Shown: in pieces, positions 1 to 8,574 of the stretch | Numbering within the stretch: the first letter of the stretch is position 1 | Layout of the letters: each line of letters begins with the position of its first letter | Assembly (NCBI RefSeq): GCF_014200605.1 | Contig: NZ_JACHCE010000003.1 | Span: 372,001-436,000, forward strand | DNA: 64,000 bases | DNA from: Pedobacter cryoconitis | Lineage (GTDB): Bacteria > Bacteroidota > Bacteroidia > Sphingobacteriales > Sphingobacteriaceae | Reading direction: 5' to 3' | Notes under the pieces: generated by a model | Seen by the model: only the letters and a program-made list of their open reading frames with translations | Database searches by the model: none | What the model was told of the DNA's origin: nothing | Program-made: the position numbers and the translations under genes

Positions 1-1784
1 ACTTTCAGATCTATCACATTCAGATCCAATGTATTATTCTCCAGCTCATTCAGGATGTTAAAAGGAGCATAATTCTGTGTAAAGAACTCACGGTTACCAT
101 TTGCATCATATGGCGTCAGTGTACGGCTTGTATTTAAAGCGTAGCTAAAAGGGTTAATATCAAAGTCACGGTCATAAGTACCATAAACAGGATTTCCCTT
201 TCTTCCTAATGTTCCAGGAGCCTTTTGGTTACGAACAGATCCCTGTGTGATTAATTCAACACTCAGTCTGTCATTAAGATCAAAATTACCACGTATATTA
301 CCTGTAAAACGCTTTACGTTATCACCGATAGACCATCCGTTATCTTTTAGAAAACTGGTTGACGCATAGATTTTAGAACGCTGTGTACCTGAAGAAATAC
401 TTACAGAATGTTCCTGCATAAATGATTGTTTAAACAAAACATCAAACCAATCTGTATTTGCATTTGCATAACGCTGTAAAAATTGTTTCTGGCTTGGCGC
501 ATCATTTCTCAGTGCATAAGAATCCGTTAAAGGATTATATGAATACATCTGATTATACATCGTAGTGAACACCCCGCCATTTTCAGCGCGTGAAGCTTCA
601 GCATGGTTTAACAACCCTTTATTCTGCATCTCCAGATATACATTCATCTGATCCGCAGAGTTCATGATATCGAAACTGCTGTAAGAAGGTTTCATATAAC
701 TCGAAAAGTTACCAGTATAAGAAACAACCGGTTTACCACCTGTATTTTTACCTTTTTTAGTCGTAATAATTACAACACCATTCATTGCTCTTGCACCATA
801 TTGTGCAGTTGCCGCAGCATCTTTCAGAATATTGAAACTTTCAATATCGTCAGGATTTAAACCTGCCACAGACGAACCAACTAAAGTAGAAGGATCACCG
901 GTAGAAAGCTGCTCATTAGAAATGTTTACAACATCTTCCAGGATAATCCCGTCAACAACCCATAATGGTTTATTATCTCCAGTGATTGAAGTTGCACCAC
1001 GGACCCGGATTTTAGGGGCCGCACCAAATGTTCCTGATACGTTTTGTACAGATACACCCGCAACACGGCCTTCTAACATTCTGCTCACATCTGTAATACC
1101 ATCACGCTTCACATCCGAAGCTTTCAATACAGTAGATGATCCCGTGAACAGTTTTTTATTGATATCCTGGTATCCGGTAGAGACAATACTTACCTCATTT
1201 AACTGACCGGCATCCTCGTCTAAAGCAATATCAATCTTCGTTCTGCCATTGACTTCTGCAACTGCAGTTTTATAACCTATAAAACTGAAAGTAAGCACAG
1301 CATTGTCCTGAACTTTAATCTGGTAATCTCCCTGAGCATTACTGGAAACTGCATTTTTAGCACCTTTCTCTCTGATACTTACACCCGGAAGATAACCGCC
1401 ATCTTTTTTTGATGTGATACGACCAGTTACAGTAATCATTTGTTTTACGACCTGGAGCGGGACTTTTACTAGAATCACCTGTTTCCCTACAATGTTATAA
1501 TTGATCCCTTTTTCCTTCAGGGGCTCCAGGTCAGCCTTAATTGAAACCAGCTTAGCAGGAACTTCAATATTGGTGGCTTTATTAATTTGAGCTGCATCGT
1601 AAACAAAACTTACCTGGTATGCCAGTTCAATTTTTTTAAGATAGCTATCTAGTCTTTCGATCTTGAGTGCTTCACGCTGTACCTCCTCTGCCTGAGCAAA
1701 TGAAGTGCAAAAAACAATGCACATCAGCATTGCCATGAGGCCATACTTTAGTCTTCGCATTTTTTCTGAGTAGTGTTTCTCCAT
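1..1784 (-). CDS. SusC/RagA-family TonB-linked outer membrane receptor, partial (C-terminus beyond left edge)
   Basis: The reading frame is open from the ATG at 1784 to the window edge, giving 594 codons of a protein that normally runs to about 1000-1150. A signal peptide covers residues 1-32 (hydrophobic core, then SFAQA). Residues 45-108 look like an STN domain, the periplasmic signalling module of receptors that talk to a FecR anti-sigma factor. Residues 117-192 form a carboxypeptidase-regulatory-like domain. Residues 205-345 are the TonB plug, with WVVDG and GVVIITTKKGK. The start of the barrel follows. The gene lies 36 bp downstream of fecR and completes a sigma/FecR/receptor cassette. 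Such receptors import glycans or other large ligands. The substrate cannot be told because the usual SusD partner would lie off the left edge. The family assignment is firm. Confidence 0.93.
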   Translation of the reverse strand, partial: MEKHYSEKMRRLKYGLMAMLMCIVFCTSFAQAEEVQREALKIERLDSYLKKIELAYQVSFVYDAAQINKATNIEVPAKLVSIKADLEPLKEKGINYNIVGKQVILVKVPLQVVKQMITVTGRITSKKDGGYLPGVSIREKGAKNAVSSNAQGDYQIKVQDNAVLTFSFIGYKTAVAEVNGRTKIDIALDEDAGQLNEVSIVSTGYQDINKKLFTGSSTVLKASDVKRDGITDVSRMLEGRVAGVSVQNVSGTFGAAPKIRVRGATSITGDNKPLWVVDGIILEDVVNISNEQLSTGDPSTLVGSSVAGLNPDDIESFNILKDAAATAQYGARAMNGVVIITTKKGKNTGGKPVVSYTGNFSSYMKPSYSSFDIMNSADQMNVYLEMQNKGLLNHAEASRAENGGVFTTMYNQMYSYNPLTDSYALRNDAPSQKQFLQRYANANTDWFDVLFKQSFMQEHSVSISSGTQRSKIYASTSFLKDNGWSIGDNVKRFTGNIRGNFDLNDRLSVELITQGSVRNQKAPGTLGRKGNPVYGTYDRDFDINPFSYALNTSRTLTPYDANGNREFFTQNYAPFNILNELENNTLDLNVIDLK

Positions 1785-1820
1785 AATTGTTAATTAGTTA
1801 TTGGTTTAAGTTGATTTATT

Positions 1821-2783
1821 TTAAAGGTTCTTTATCGTGATCTGATGGTCACTGGAGTCTATTTTGATTTTATAAGTTTGTTTCAGTACAGTTAGTATTT
1901 CATCAAGATTGCTATCCTTAAAATTGGCATTGAACTTTTTAGCACTGCGCATTTTATCATGCACAACCAGGTTTACCTTGTAATAGGCACTGACCTGTTT
2001 GCAGACTTCATCTAAAGGCATATCGACAAAGACAAGCTCTTTAGTAATCCACGAAGTAGCGTTTGAACTGCTTTCCCATTCCATTTTATGCCCGGCCTCA
2101 TTGTAATTAATGGCCTGTCCTGCTACCAGAATAGCAAATGAGCTTACCGAATTTGGCGTAAACATTACCTTACCGGTTTTAACTGCCAGTTTGATAGAAG
2201 CATTATGATAATTTATATTGAAGGATGTTCCCAGTACAGTGACTTTCGATTGTCCGACAAGGACATTAAAAGCACGTTTAACTTCATGGTGTACTTTGAA
2301 AAAAGCCTGACCTTTAACAAGGGTTATCTGACGTGCGCTATCTGCAAGTTTCTGAGGATAACGGATCCGGGTATTTTCTGCAAGAATGACTTTTGTACCA
2401 TCGCTAAGCAGGACTGAATCTATTTGCTGTTTAGTCTCTTTAACTAAAAAGGGCACTTCAACTGGTTTGGGATAGAAAAAGAAAGCAGCAGCTCCTGTAG
2501 CCATAACTGCAGCAGCAACCTTAAGCCAGCCGAAAGATCTTCTTTTAACCAGGCTTGCTCCACTCAACCGTTCGCTGAATTTTCTGGCAGAACCGAGACG
2601 ATCAAGCTCATAAAGTCTTTTTGTTAAAACAGAAGATTCCCAAATAGTTTTGGTTTCCTGAAAAATTGTTTCATTTTCTTCCGACAATTGTCTGAGAGCG
2701 GCAACCTGCTTTGCCAGAACTTCATCATCAGGGGCATTAAAATGGTTCAGAATAATATTCTGAAATGTCAAATCGTCTTTCAA
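1821..2783 (-). CDS. FecR family anti-sigma factor
   Basis: This 320-aa protein has the usual FecR layout in Bacteroidota. An N-terminal cytoplasmic helical part (about residues 1-85) would hold the sigma factor. One membrane helix follows at about 88-108 (WLKVAAAVMATGAAAFFF), then a periplasmic FecR domain (about 120-215, including LVKGQAFFKVHHE) and a C-terminal DUF4974-like domain (about 245-318, including LVFVDMPLDEVCKQ) that contacts the receptor STN domain. It sits 100 bp downstream of the ECF sigma gene and 36 bp upstream of the receptor. By family knowledge it inhibits or activates the adjacent sigma factor according to the ligand state of the receptor. Confidence 0.93.
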   Translation of the reverse strand: MKDDLTFQNIILNHFNAPDDEVLAKQVAALRQLSEENETIFQETKTIWESSVLTKRLYELDRLGSARKFSERLSGASLVKRRSFGWLKVAAAVMATGAAAFFFYPKPVEVPFLVKETKQQIDSVLLSDGTKVILAENTRIRYPQKLADSARQITLVKGQAFFKVHHEVKRAFNVLVGQSKVTVLGTSFNINYHNASIKLAVKTGKVMFTPNSVSSFAILVAGQAINYNEAGHKMEWESSSNATSWITKELVFVDMPLDEVCKQVSAYYKVNLVVHDKMRSAKKFNANFKDSNLDEILTVLKQTYKIKIDSSDHQITIKNL

Positions 2784-2883
2784 ATGTCTAGGTTTTGTAT
2801 GGATGACAAATAACCAACCAAAAACCCCTAGTCTATTTTACAAAAAAATGATATTTATTTTAAAACAATTTGAAAAACACGCT

Positions 2884-3504
2884 TTAATACAGAAATAAGG
2901 ATAATAAAGAGAAATATTTAGCCTTACTTTTAGGATCTTCTGTCTGTATATTATGAATTACACGCATTCTGAGCAACCTTAAAGCATTACTCATATGATT
3001 TTCGACTGTTTTTTCAGAAATAGACAATTCGACAGCTATATCTCTGTATTTCAAACCTTCTAAACGGCTTAACTTAAAAACTTTCTGACATTTTTCAGGT
3101 AACAGCTCAATTTCATTATAGAGAAGAACAATTAATTCATTTTGCTCATTGATAATTTCAATATCATCATCTGTCAGATGCTCAGCTATTTTGAGATGAT
3201 GTTTCTCTATATTTTTTTGTCTGTTTACATAATTCAGAGATGCATTAACTACACTCCTGTACAAATAAGCTTTAACTGAATTTACATATAGTAACAGGCC
3301 TTTATCTTCCCATATTTTAAGGAACATATCTTGCACAATCTCTTCAGCAGCATGTATATTTTTAACATACCGGTCAGACACAAGAACTAATTTTTGAAAA
3401 TTATTAGAGTAAAAAATTGTAAACGCACTTTTGTCATCATCTTCTATGAGATTAAGTAAATCCTCCCCTGTAACTATACCGTCTGTTGCTTCATTAATCT
3501 TCAT
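2884..3504 (-). CDS. RNA polymerase ECF sigma-70 factor (Bacteroidota type)
   Basis: This is a 206-aa sigma factor. Region 2 spans about residues 22-95 (AAEEIVQDMFLKIWED is the typical core-binding segment). Region 4 spans about 128-182 with a helix-turn-helix (YRDIAVELSISEKTVENHMS). Length and layout fit the ECF factors that pair with FecR. It is the first gene of the sigma-fecR-susC set and probably drives transcription of the receptor gene. The start ATG at 3504 is preceded by a gene-free region of over 400 bp, so the promoter is probably there, but I see no clear TAnnTTTG element. Confidence 0.93.
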   Translation of the reverse strand: MKINEATDGIVTGEDLLNLIEDDDKSAFTIFYSNNFQKLVLVSDRYVKNIHAAEEIVQDMFLKIWEDKGLLLYVNSVKAYLYRSVVNASLNYVNRQKNIEKHHLKIAEHLTDDDIEIINEQNELIVLLYNEIELLPEKCQKVFKLSRLEGLKYRDIAVELSISEKTVENHMSNALRLLRMRVIHNIQTEDPKSKAKYFSLLSLFLY

Positions 3505-3718
3505 TAAACTCCTTAACCCCCTAAAAATTCCCAGAAAAAGTAATATGCGTTTACGCTTCTAAAGTCTAAAATAGCATTTAGCAATCACTCTTAGGCAATA
3601 ATTATCAATAATATGAGTTAATAAAAGGTTTTATTTAAAAACGCCTTCAATTTTATGGAGAAACATGCCTTATACCGATCATATTTCGGTATCACACCAG
3701 CCGGGTTAACTAGTAGGT

Positions 3719-3751
3719 GAGTCCACCTTTTCGCCGTAAACAGGTGGACTC
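3719..3751. repeat. Perfect 10-bp inverted repeat
   Basis: The arms GAGTCCACCT (3719-3728) and AGGTGGACTC (3742-3751) are exact reverse complements around a 13-nt centre. There is no T-run on either side, so it is not an obvious terminator. It could be an operator or an RNA hairpin in the leader or trailer. Confidence 0.5.
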
Positions 3752-3851
3752 AACGTGGATATATTATGAATGTGATATGGATTCACATCAGAGTACCCAC
3801 TAACCTGACCAGTCCCCAGGTTTTCCTGATCTAAAAAAAACTCTTCCAGCA

Positions 3852-3923
3852 AAAAGGCCATGTTATTTTCATGCCTTTAACCCTTCACAACGGGGATACA
3901 GCAAGAAAACAACATGACCTTTT
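3852..3923 (-). terminator. Long-loop terminator-like hairpin downstream of the receptor/GDPD operon
   Basis: Arms at 3852-3870 and 3905-3923 are 19-nt inverted repeats with two differences. In minus-strand RNA both differences become G-U pairs, giving an unbroken 19-bp stem. In plus-strand RNA they would be A-C mismatches. The downstream arm on the minus strand ends in a U-run, and a further U-run follows near 3832-3840. The asymmetry supports use as a terminator for the minus-strand operon ending at 3949. The loop of about 34 nt is unusually long. Confidence 0.45.
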
Positions 3924-3948
3924 ATAAAATGCCTTTTAAGCAGTTAAT

Positions 3949-4839
3949 CTATTTCTGGTACTTTCCAAACAAACTCACAGCCAGATCCGGATAATCTGAT
4001 ATAATTCCATCAACTTTCAGCTCTGCCATCTTTTTCAAAGACGCTTCATCATTCACAGTCCATGGCAATACCTTAACCTTTAACTGATGTGCCTCTTGTA
4101 CAAATGTATCATTCACCATCAGATAATAAGGACTGATCGTATCCGGGGTAAAACCAAGTTTACTCAGGTTAACCGCAAAATTATCTTTATTCGCAACCAG
4201 GTAAGAAAGCTTCTGTTTAGGATCTGTCTGATGTAATACCACTAAAGGGCGGGTGTCAAATGATTGTATAATCACCCTCTTCGCAATTCCTTTACTTTTG
4301 ATCACATTCATCACCAGTTTAGAAAAAACTTCTGGTACAGGATGTGCCGTACCGTCTCCATCTGCCGAACTTTTGATTTCTATATTATAAAATACAGGCT
4401 TCAGTTTATGCAGTTTAACATAAGTTTCAACGCTATCGATCAATACCGACAAGAGCGGTTTCACCGTTTTAATTTTCTGCTGTTTAGGAAATGATACATT
4501 CACTTTTGTACCGCCATCATAACTTTTGATCAGTTCATAAGGCATCTGATATAACAAAAGTGTTTTTTCTTCCTCTTTACTGATAGTTGAGCCATCAGGC
4601 TTCAGCATAAAATCGGCAGACATATATAAATCATGCGAAACAACGACCTGCTCATCCTTAGAAATTACACAATCCAGCTCAAGTGTTCTTACCCCAAGGT
4701 CTATAGCATGCAGCATTGCTGCAATAGAATTCTCAGGCATAATGCCTCTTCCACCACGGTGCGCCTGCACATCCAGTTTTTGCTGGGCTGTCGCTGCTGT
4801 TATAGAGAAGCAGCATATAATTACAAATAGATATTTCAT
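3949..4839 (-). CDS. Glycerophosphodiester phosphodiesterase, exported
   Basis: This 296-aa protein has an N-terminal signal peptide (residues 1-18, ending TAATA-Q), so it probably acts in the periplasm. The GDPD TIM-barrel motifs are present: AHRGGRGIMPENS with His27, Arg28 and Glu36, then LELDCVISKDEQVVVSHD with Glu54, Asp56 and His69, the metal and catalytic residues of the family. The C-terminal VLPWTVNDEA and DGIISDYPD are also typical. It hydrolyses glycerophosphodiesters to glycerol-3-phosphate and an alcohol. It lies about 10 bp after a TonB-dependent receptor gene, which suggests that the two work together on imported phosphodiesters or phospholipid head groups. Confidence 0.93.
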   Translation of the reverse strand: MKYLFVIICCFSITAATAQQKLDVQAHRGGRGIMPENSIAAMLHAIDLGVRTLELDCVISKDEQVVVSHDLYMSADFMLKPDGSTISKEEEKTLLLYQMPYELIKSYDGGTKVNVSFPKQQKIKTVKPLLSVLIDSVETYVKLHKLKPVFYNIEIKSSADGDGTAHPVPEVFSKLVMNVIKSKGIAKRVIIQSFDTRPLVVLHQTDPKQKLSYLVANKDNFAVNLSKLGFTPDTISPYYLMVNDTFVQEAHQLKVKVLPWTVNDEASLKKMAELKVDGIISDYPDLAVSLFGKYQK

Positions 4840-4849
4840 ATGATAAAGA

Positions 4850-7800
4850 TTAAAAACTATAACGAAGTCCTATCTGGCACTGATAAGGATTACCTGAAGG
4901 TCTGACTACTCCTGCACCATTCACTCTGTAAACAAAGTTTTTCGTTGTTTTATCAAATCCATCAACAGCTGGTGTAGTTGCCGTTTTAGGAATTCCTAAA
5001 GAATACAATGCCTGGGTACCCAATGACTCATTTACGCCCCATTTCTTATTCAGCAAGTTACCCACGTTGAAGATATCACCCGACAGCTCCAGGCTATGCG
5101 TTTTGTAAATCTTGAACTTCTTGGTAATCCTCAAATCAAAGATCCCATAAAATTTATTGATCCCGCCATTTCTTTCTGCAATCTGACCAGAGTATTTCAG
5201 AATATAATCTTTTACACTCTGACTCGCATTCGGGTTATCTAAAACAGCCTGTAATCCATCACGAACATTTTTAGGCACTGAAGGATTGTTTCTGTCAAAA
5301 ATATAAGCCAGATCATTACTTGCAACAAAATCACCATTGGTATTCGCACCAGATAATAATGTATAACGTGTACCACCAATTCCAGAGTAACGAACACCAA
5401 TACCTATTCCATAAAAAGTAGGTAATGTTCCGTAAACTACAATTTTATGGCGGAACTGATTGTCAGACGCTGTCATTTTACTTAAATCACGCGGATCATC
5501 TTTCACCGGTAAAGATAGCGTGGCACTGTTAGCTACGTTACCATTATAAGAAGTATTATCTCTGGCATCATTCCAGGTATAGCTGAATGAAATTGCACCA
5601 TCCTTGAAATATTGATAACTACCATCAATAACAACAGCAAACTGATTCACCTTACCTTTACTGTTCAATTCCAGCACACGGCCTAATTTATCACTTATAC
5701 GGCCTTTTTGCCAATCTGGTGAACTATTCTGAATACTTTCTGCAGGCACATAAACACCGCGGTTACCTTCATTTGATAAACGGAAGAAAGGATCTGCAAC
5801 CATGTTACGGTCTACGTACATATAATTATGCCTTGCTAAAGTCATATAACCAGTAATACCTACTTTTAAACGATCGGTAATAAAACGGTTATAAGATATA
5901 TTGGCCTTATAAACTACAGGAACCTGAGCATCATTTGCATTCGCATTAATTGTTGTTAATTTATTTACACCCGGCAAACCAAATAACTCTTGTCCTGGTG
6001 TAGTACCCGGATCTGCACGGTAACCAGGGAAATTAGGTGTAGGTACACTCGCTCCTCTTACATCAATTGAAGCCAGGTGGTTTCCATCAAATACCATATT
6101 ATTGATCGTCGCATAGTTGTTGATATCTGAAGCAAAAATACCAGCACCAAAACGCACAAAATCCTGGTGTTTATCATTGATATCCCAGTTAAATTGCACA
6201 CGTGGCTGAACCTGCAGCGTAGAAAGTGAATTATCAGTTCTTAAACCCAGTTCATCAAAAACCAGCTGATTAAATTTTCCTTTAGGATAGCTGCTGTAAT
6301 CCAGACGTAAACCTGCAATCATATCAAGGCCTAATGCAAGTTTGGTTTGCATCTGACCATAGATTGCAGTATTATAAATTCCTTGTCTCACACTAGGATC
6401 TGCCAAAAGAGGTACCTCTCTGGTATAACGGTAAGGTCTTCTAGCCTCAAAATTATCCAGCGCAGTAGTATTGGTAGCCGCATCATCTCTAAAATAGAAA
6501 CGTCCGTTTAACTCACTTCCATAAGTAGAGTGTGCGTTCGTATACATGAAGTCAACACCAAAAGTATATTTAACCTTATCTGTATTGAAATATAAGTTAT
6601 CTACTAACTGGTATACATTATTTGTAAACCCTTCCTGTGCAAAACGGTGACCACCCATTTGAATATCAGTAGCCAGTGTACTACCACCAATAGAAGAAGC
6701 AACCCCTTCAACAACCGCACGTGGAATATTTGCTGAAGGCAACTGGTTACCAGGGCTGCTTAACTGATAAGTATATAAATGTTGTGCTTTCAGCTCATTG
6801 GTTAAACGCGGACTGATCGAAGTACGTAAAGTTGCAAGCAGACTATTATCAACATTTTTATCATTTCCATAAGATTCATATAGATTGATAGCTGTATTAT
6901 CTTCTAATCCCAGCGGATTTCTATCATTTGTATAGTTATCGCGGACAGTCAGTAAGTTTTTCTCATTGATCTGCCAGTCTAAACGTACAAATGCAGCATC
7001 AGAACCTCTTTTTTTATTGAATGATCCAAATTGCGGAGTATTGGCAACACCGTATACCCTGCGTGCAATATCCAGATACTTGTCTAATGTAGGCTGGTTA
7101 ACTTTTAACCTGGTTTCATCTGCTGGTGATAAAATATTTGCAATCTGCAATGGGCGGGCTTCTTTCTGATGATCCCAAACCATAAAGAAGTGTAATTTAT
7201 CTTTAATGATCGGACCGCTTAATGAAAAACCATATTGATAAGTAGAGAAATCCGAGTTACGTTTATTTCCATTGATATCATAAGGGCTGGATAACCAGTC
7301 AGCACGTCCGTAAGTAAATGCACTACCGCTTAATGTATTCGTTCCTGATTTGGTTACGGCACTTATCGCACCACCACCGCTTCTTCCCTGAGTTACATCA
7401 TACTGGTTAGTCACGACCTTAAATTCACGTACAGCTTCTATAGAAATAGAATAAGGCGCACCACTTCTGCTGGTTGTTGAACCCGCAGAGGTAGGATTTT
7501 TAGCAGTCATACCATCAATAGTAAAACCTGTAGAAGAACCAAGCTGACCTGAAATATTCGTGCCTTTACTTAACGGAGAAAGATCCATCAGAGAGGTAAA
7601 ATTACGGCCATTTACAGGAAGTCTTGTAATATCCCTGGCCGAGATCGTAGTCGCTGCGCCCAGAGTTTCAGTCTTGTTTTTCATTCCTGAACCTACAATT
7701 TCTACTACAGCAAGGTCGTTTACAGCATCCTTCATTGTAATATCAATTCTTAATGCATCACCCTGATTCAGAGAATAGCCAGTTCTTTTCTGTTCTCCAA

Positions 7801-8065
7801 AACCGATATAAGTAATTGTAACGCTATAAGGAGTACCTAAAGGCAGTTCTTTAAAAGTATATTCTCCTTTTGCGTTGGTCGTTGTCCTGGTTGTAAAACC
7901 AGTAGACTCATTCCGTACCTGTACGGATGCGCCAGGAATAGTTTTTTTAAGATCGTCTGTTATGATCCCGGAGATAGAGGCCTGGGTCGTTTGTGCTGCT
8001 AATTCGTTTTTAAAAAAAGAAAAAAACAATAGCATGAGTAAGGTGCAAAGTAAGTTTTTCATCAT
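4850..8065 (-). CDS. TonB-dependent receptor with carboxypeptidase-regulatory-like domain (Oar-like)
   Basis: This receptor has about 1071 residues. I chose the start MMKNLL at 8065 because a hydrophobic signal peptide follows directly (LLCTLLMLLFFSFF...ELAAQ). The frame also has an ATG at 8077. After the signal comes a carboxypeptidase-regulatory-like fold (about residues 32-118, ISGIITDDLKKTIPGASV). A plug domain follows (about 125-240, with LPVNGRNFTSLMDLSP and the Gly-rich GRSGGGAISAVTKSGTN), then a large barrel ending in aromatic RYSF. This is the Oar/CirA-like class, not SusC. The GDPD gene follows by about 10 bp. The substrate is unknown; a phosphodiester is a guess from that neighbour. 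Confidence 0.93.
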   Translation of the reverse strand: MMKNLLCTLLMLLFFSFFKNELAAQTTQASISGIITDDLKKTIPGASVQVRNESTGFTTRTTTNAKGEYTFKELPLGTPYSVTITYIGFGEQKRTGYSLNQGDALRIDITMKDAVNDLAVVEIVGSGMKNKTETLGAATTISARDITRLPVNGRNFTSLMDLSPLSKGTNISGQLGSSTGFTIDGMTAKNPTSAGSTTSRSGAPYSISIEAVREFKVVTNQYDVTQGRSGGGAISAVTKSGTNTLSGSAFTYGRADWLSSPYDINGNKRNSDFSTYQYGFSLSGPIIKDKLHFFMVWDHQKEARPLQIANILSPADETRLKVNQPTLDKYLDIARRVYGVANTPQFGSFNKKRGSDAAFVRLDWQINEKNLLTVRDNYTNDRNPLGLEDNTAINLYESYGNDKNVDNSLLATLRTSISPRLTNELKAQHLYTYQLSSPGNQLPSANIPRAVVEGVASSIGGSTLATDIQMGGHRFAQEGFTNNVYQLVDNLYFNTDKVKYTFGVDFMYTNAHSTYGSELNGRFYFRDDAATNTTALDNFEARRPYRYTREVPLLADPSVRQGIYNTAIYGQMQTKLALGLDMIAGLRLDYSSYPKGKFNQLVFDELGLRTDNSLSTLQVQPRVQFNWDINDKHQDFVRFGAGIFASDINNYATINNMVFDGNHLASIDVRGASVPTPNFPGYRADPGTTPGQELFGLPGVNKLTTINANANDAQVPVVYKANISYNRFITDRLKVGITGYMTLARHNYMYVDRNMVADPFFRLSNEGNRGVYVPAESIQNSSPDWQKGRISDKLGRVLELNSKGKVNQFAVVIDGSYQYFKDGAISFSYTWNDARDNTSYNGNVANSATLSLPVKDDPRDLSKMTASDNQFRHKIVVYGTLPTFYGIGIGVRYSGIGGTRYTLLSGANTNGDFVASNDLAYIFDRNNPSVPKNVRDGLQAVLDNPNASQSVKDYILKYSGQIAERNGGINKFYGIFDLRITKKFKIYKTHSLELSGDIFNVGNLLNKKWGVNESLGTQALYSLGIPKTATTPAVDGFDKTTKNFVYRVNGAGVVRPSGNPYQCQIGLRYSF

Positions 8066-8087
8066 ATACGGGGACATTTTTTTCAGG

Positions 8088-8095
8088 CAAATTTA
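8088..8095 (-). promoter_or_regulatory. Candidate -7 element (TAAATTTG) for the TonB receptor operon
   Basis: On the minus strand the octamer at 8095-8088 fits the Bacteroidota -7 consensus TAnnTTTG exactly and lies just upstream of the receptor start codons. I could not find a convincing -33 TTTG at the usual distance, so this is only a candidate. Confidence 0.3.
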
Positions 8096-8219
8096 AAGCC
8101 CTCCATATTAGCGACAGAATATGTTTGTATTAAGAAATCACACCTACCCATGAAATAATACGGATTACATAAATTAATAAAATATTCCTATATTGAATAA
8201 AATTTACCAAAAGCTCAAG

Positions 8220-8492
8220 ATGTATATGATATCAAAAAAGAATATTCTGATTTCAGGATTAATATCAGGAGCTTATTTTATTGCTCTTTTTTCCGGACAG
8301 CTTCAAAAAATAGCATCCCCGCTTCCTGGTGTTTTCGTAGAGTTATTTACTGTCCCACTAATCATCCTGCAGTTTTTGACACTTATATATTTAGTTTACC
8401 TTGTGATTAAAAAGATAAAATTACCAGCCGAATTTTATGTATCCGGAGTCATTGCCGCAGCTGTTATCGCCTGTGTTTTCAACCTGGATTAA
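8220..8492 (+). CDS. Small membrane protein, unknown function
   Basis: About 90 residues from the ATG at 8220. The frame can be opened at a TTG at 8193, but that adds only nine residues before the ATG. It contains three hydrophobic stretches likely to span the membrane: ILISGLISGAYFIALFSG, FVELFTVPLIILQFLTLIYLVYLVI and FYVSGVIAAAVIACVF. I recognise no family. It stands alone between a divergent receptor gene and a convergent operon, with a terminator-like hairpin about 20 bp after its stop. A plus-strand TATGTTTG at 8120-8127 could be its -7 element, though no -33 match is visible. Confidence 0.6.
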   Translation: MYMISKKNILISGLISGAYFIALFSGQLQKIASPLPGVFVELFTVPLIILQFLTLIYLVYLVIKKIKLPAEFYVSGVIAAAVIACVFNLD

Positions 8493-8514
8493 TAGTAACA
8501 TCAGTAAAATAACA

Positions 8515-8548
8515 AAGGCTGCCCATTTATATAAATGAAACAGCCCTT
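8515..8548 (-). terminator. Hairpin between convergent genes
   Basis: AAGGCTG and CAGCCCTT flank the 14-nt palindrome CATTTATATAAATG. In minus-strand RNA the inner UUU faces GG and can form wobble pairs, and a U-rich tail (UUUGUUAUUUU) follows. In plus-strand RNA that part is a mismatched loop. It is therefore probably the terminator of the MbnP/peroxidase operon ending at 8575, possibly also used by the small plus-strand gene. Confidence 0.5.
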
Positions 8549-8574
8549 ATTAATTATAAATAGAAATCAGCCTG

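Larger units (their letters stand above)
3505..3948. other. Gene-free region with several inverted repeats
   Basis: These 444 bp lie between the GDPD stop codon and the sigma-factor start, both on the minus strand. I see no coding frame. It contains four separate inverted repeats: a 7-bp one at 3672-3692, a perfect 10-bp one at 3719-3751, a 6-bp ATGTGA/TCACAT pair at 3770-3788, and a 19-bp terminator-like one at 3852-3923. The promoter of the sigma operon must also lie here. Confidence 0.6.

Noticed and set aside
832..1206. 124-codon plus-strand frame inside the SusC-type receptor gene
   Set aside because: It is antisense to the conserved plug domain and has no features of its own.
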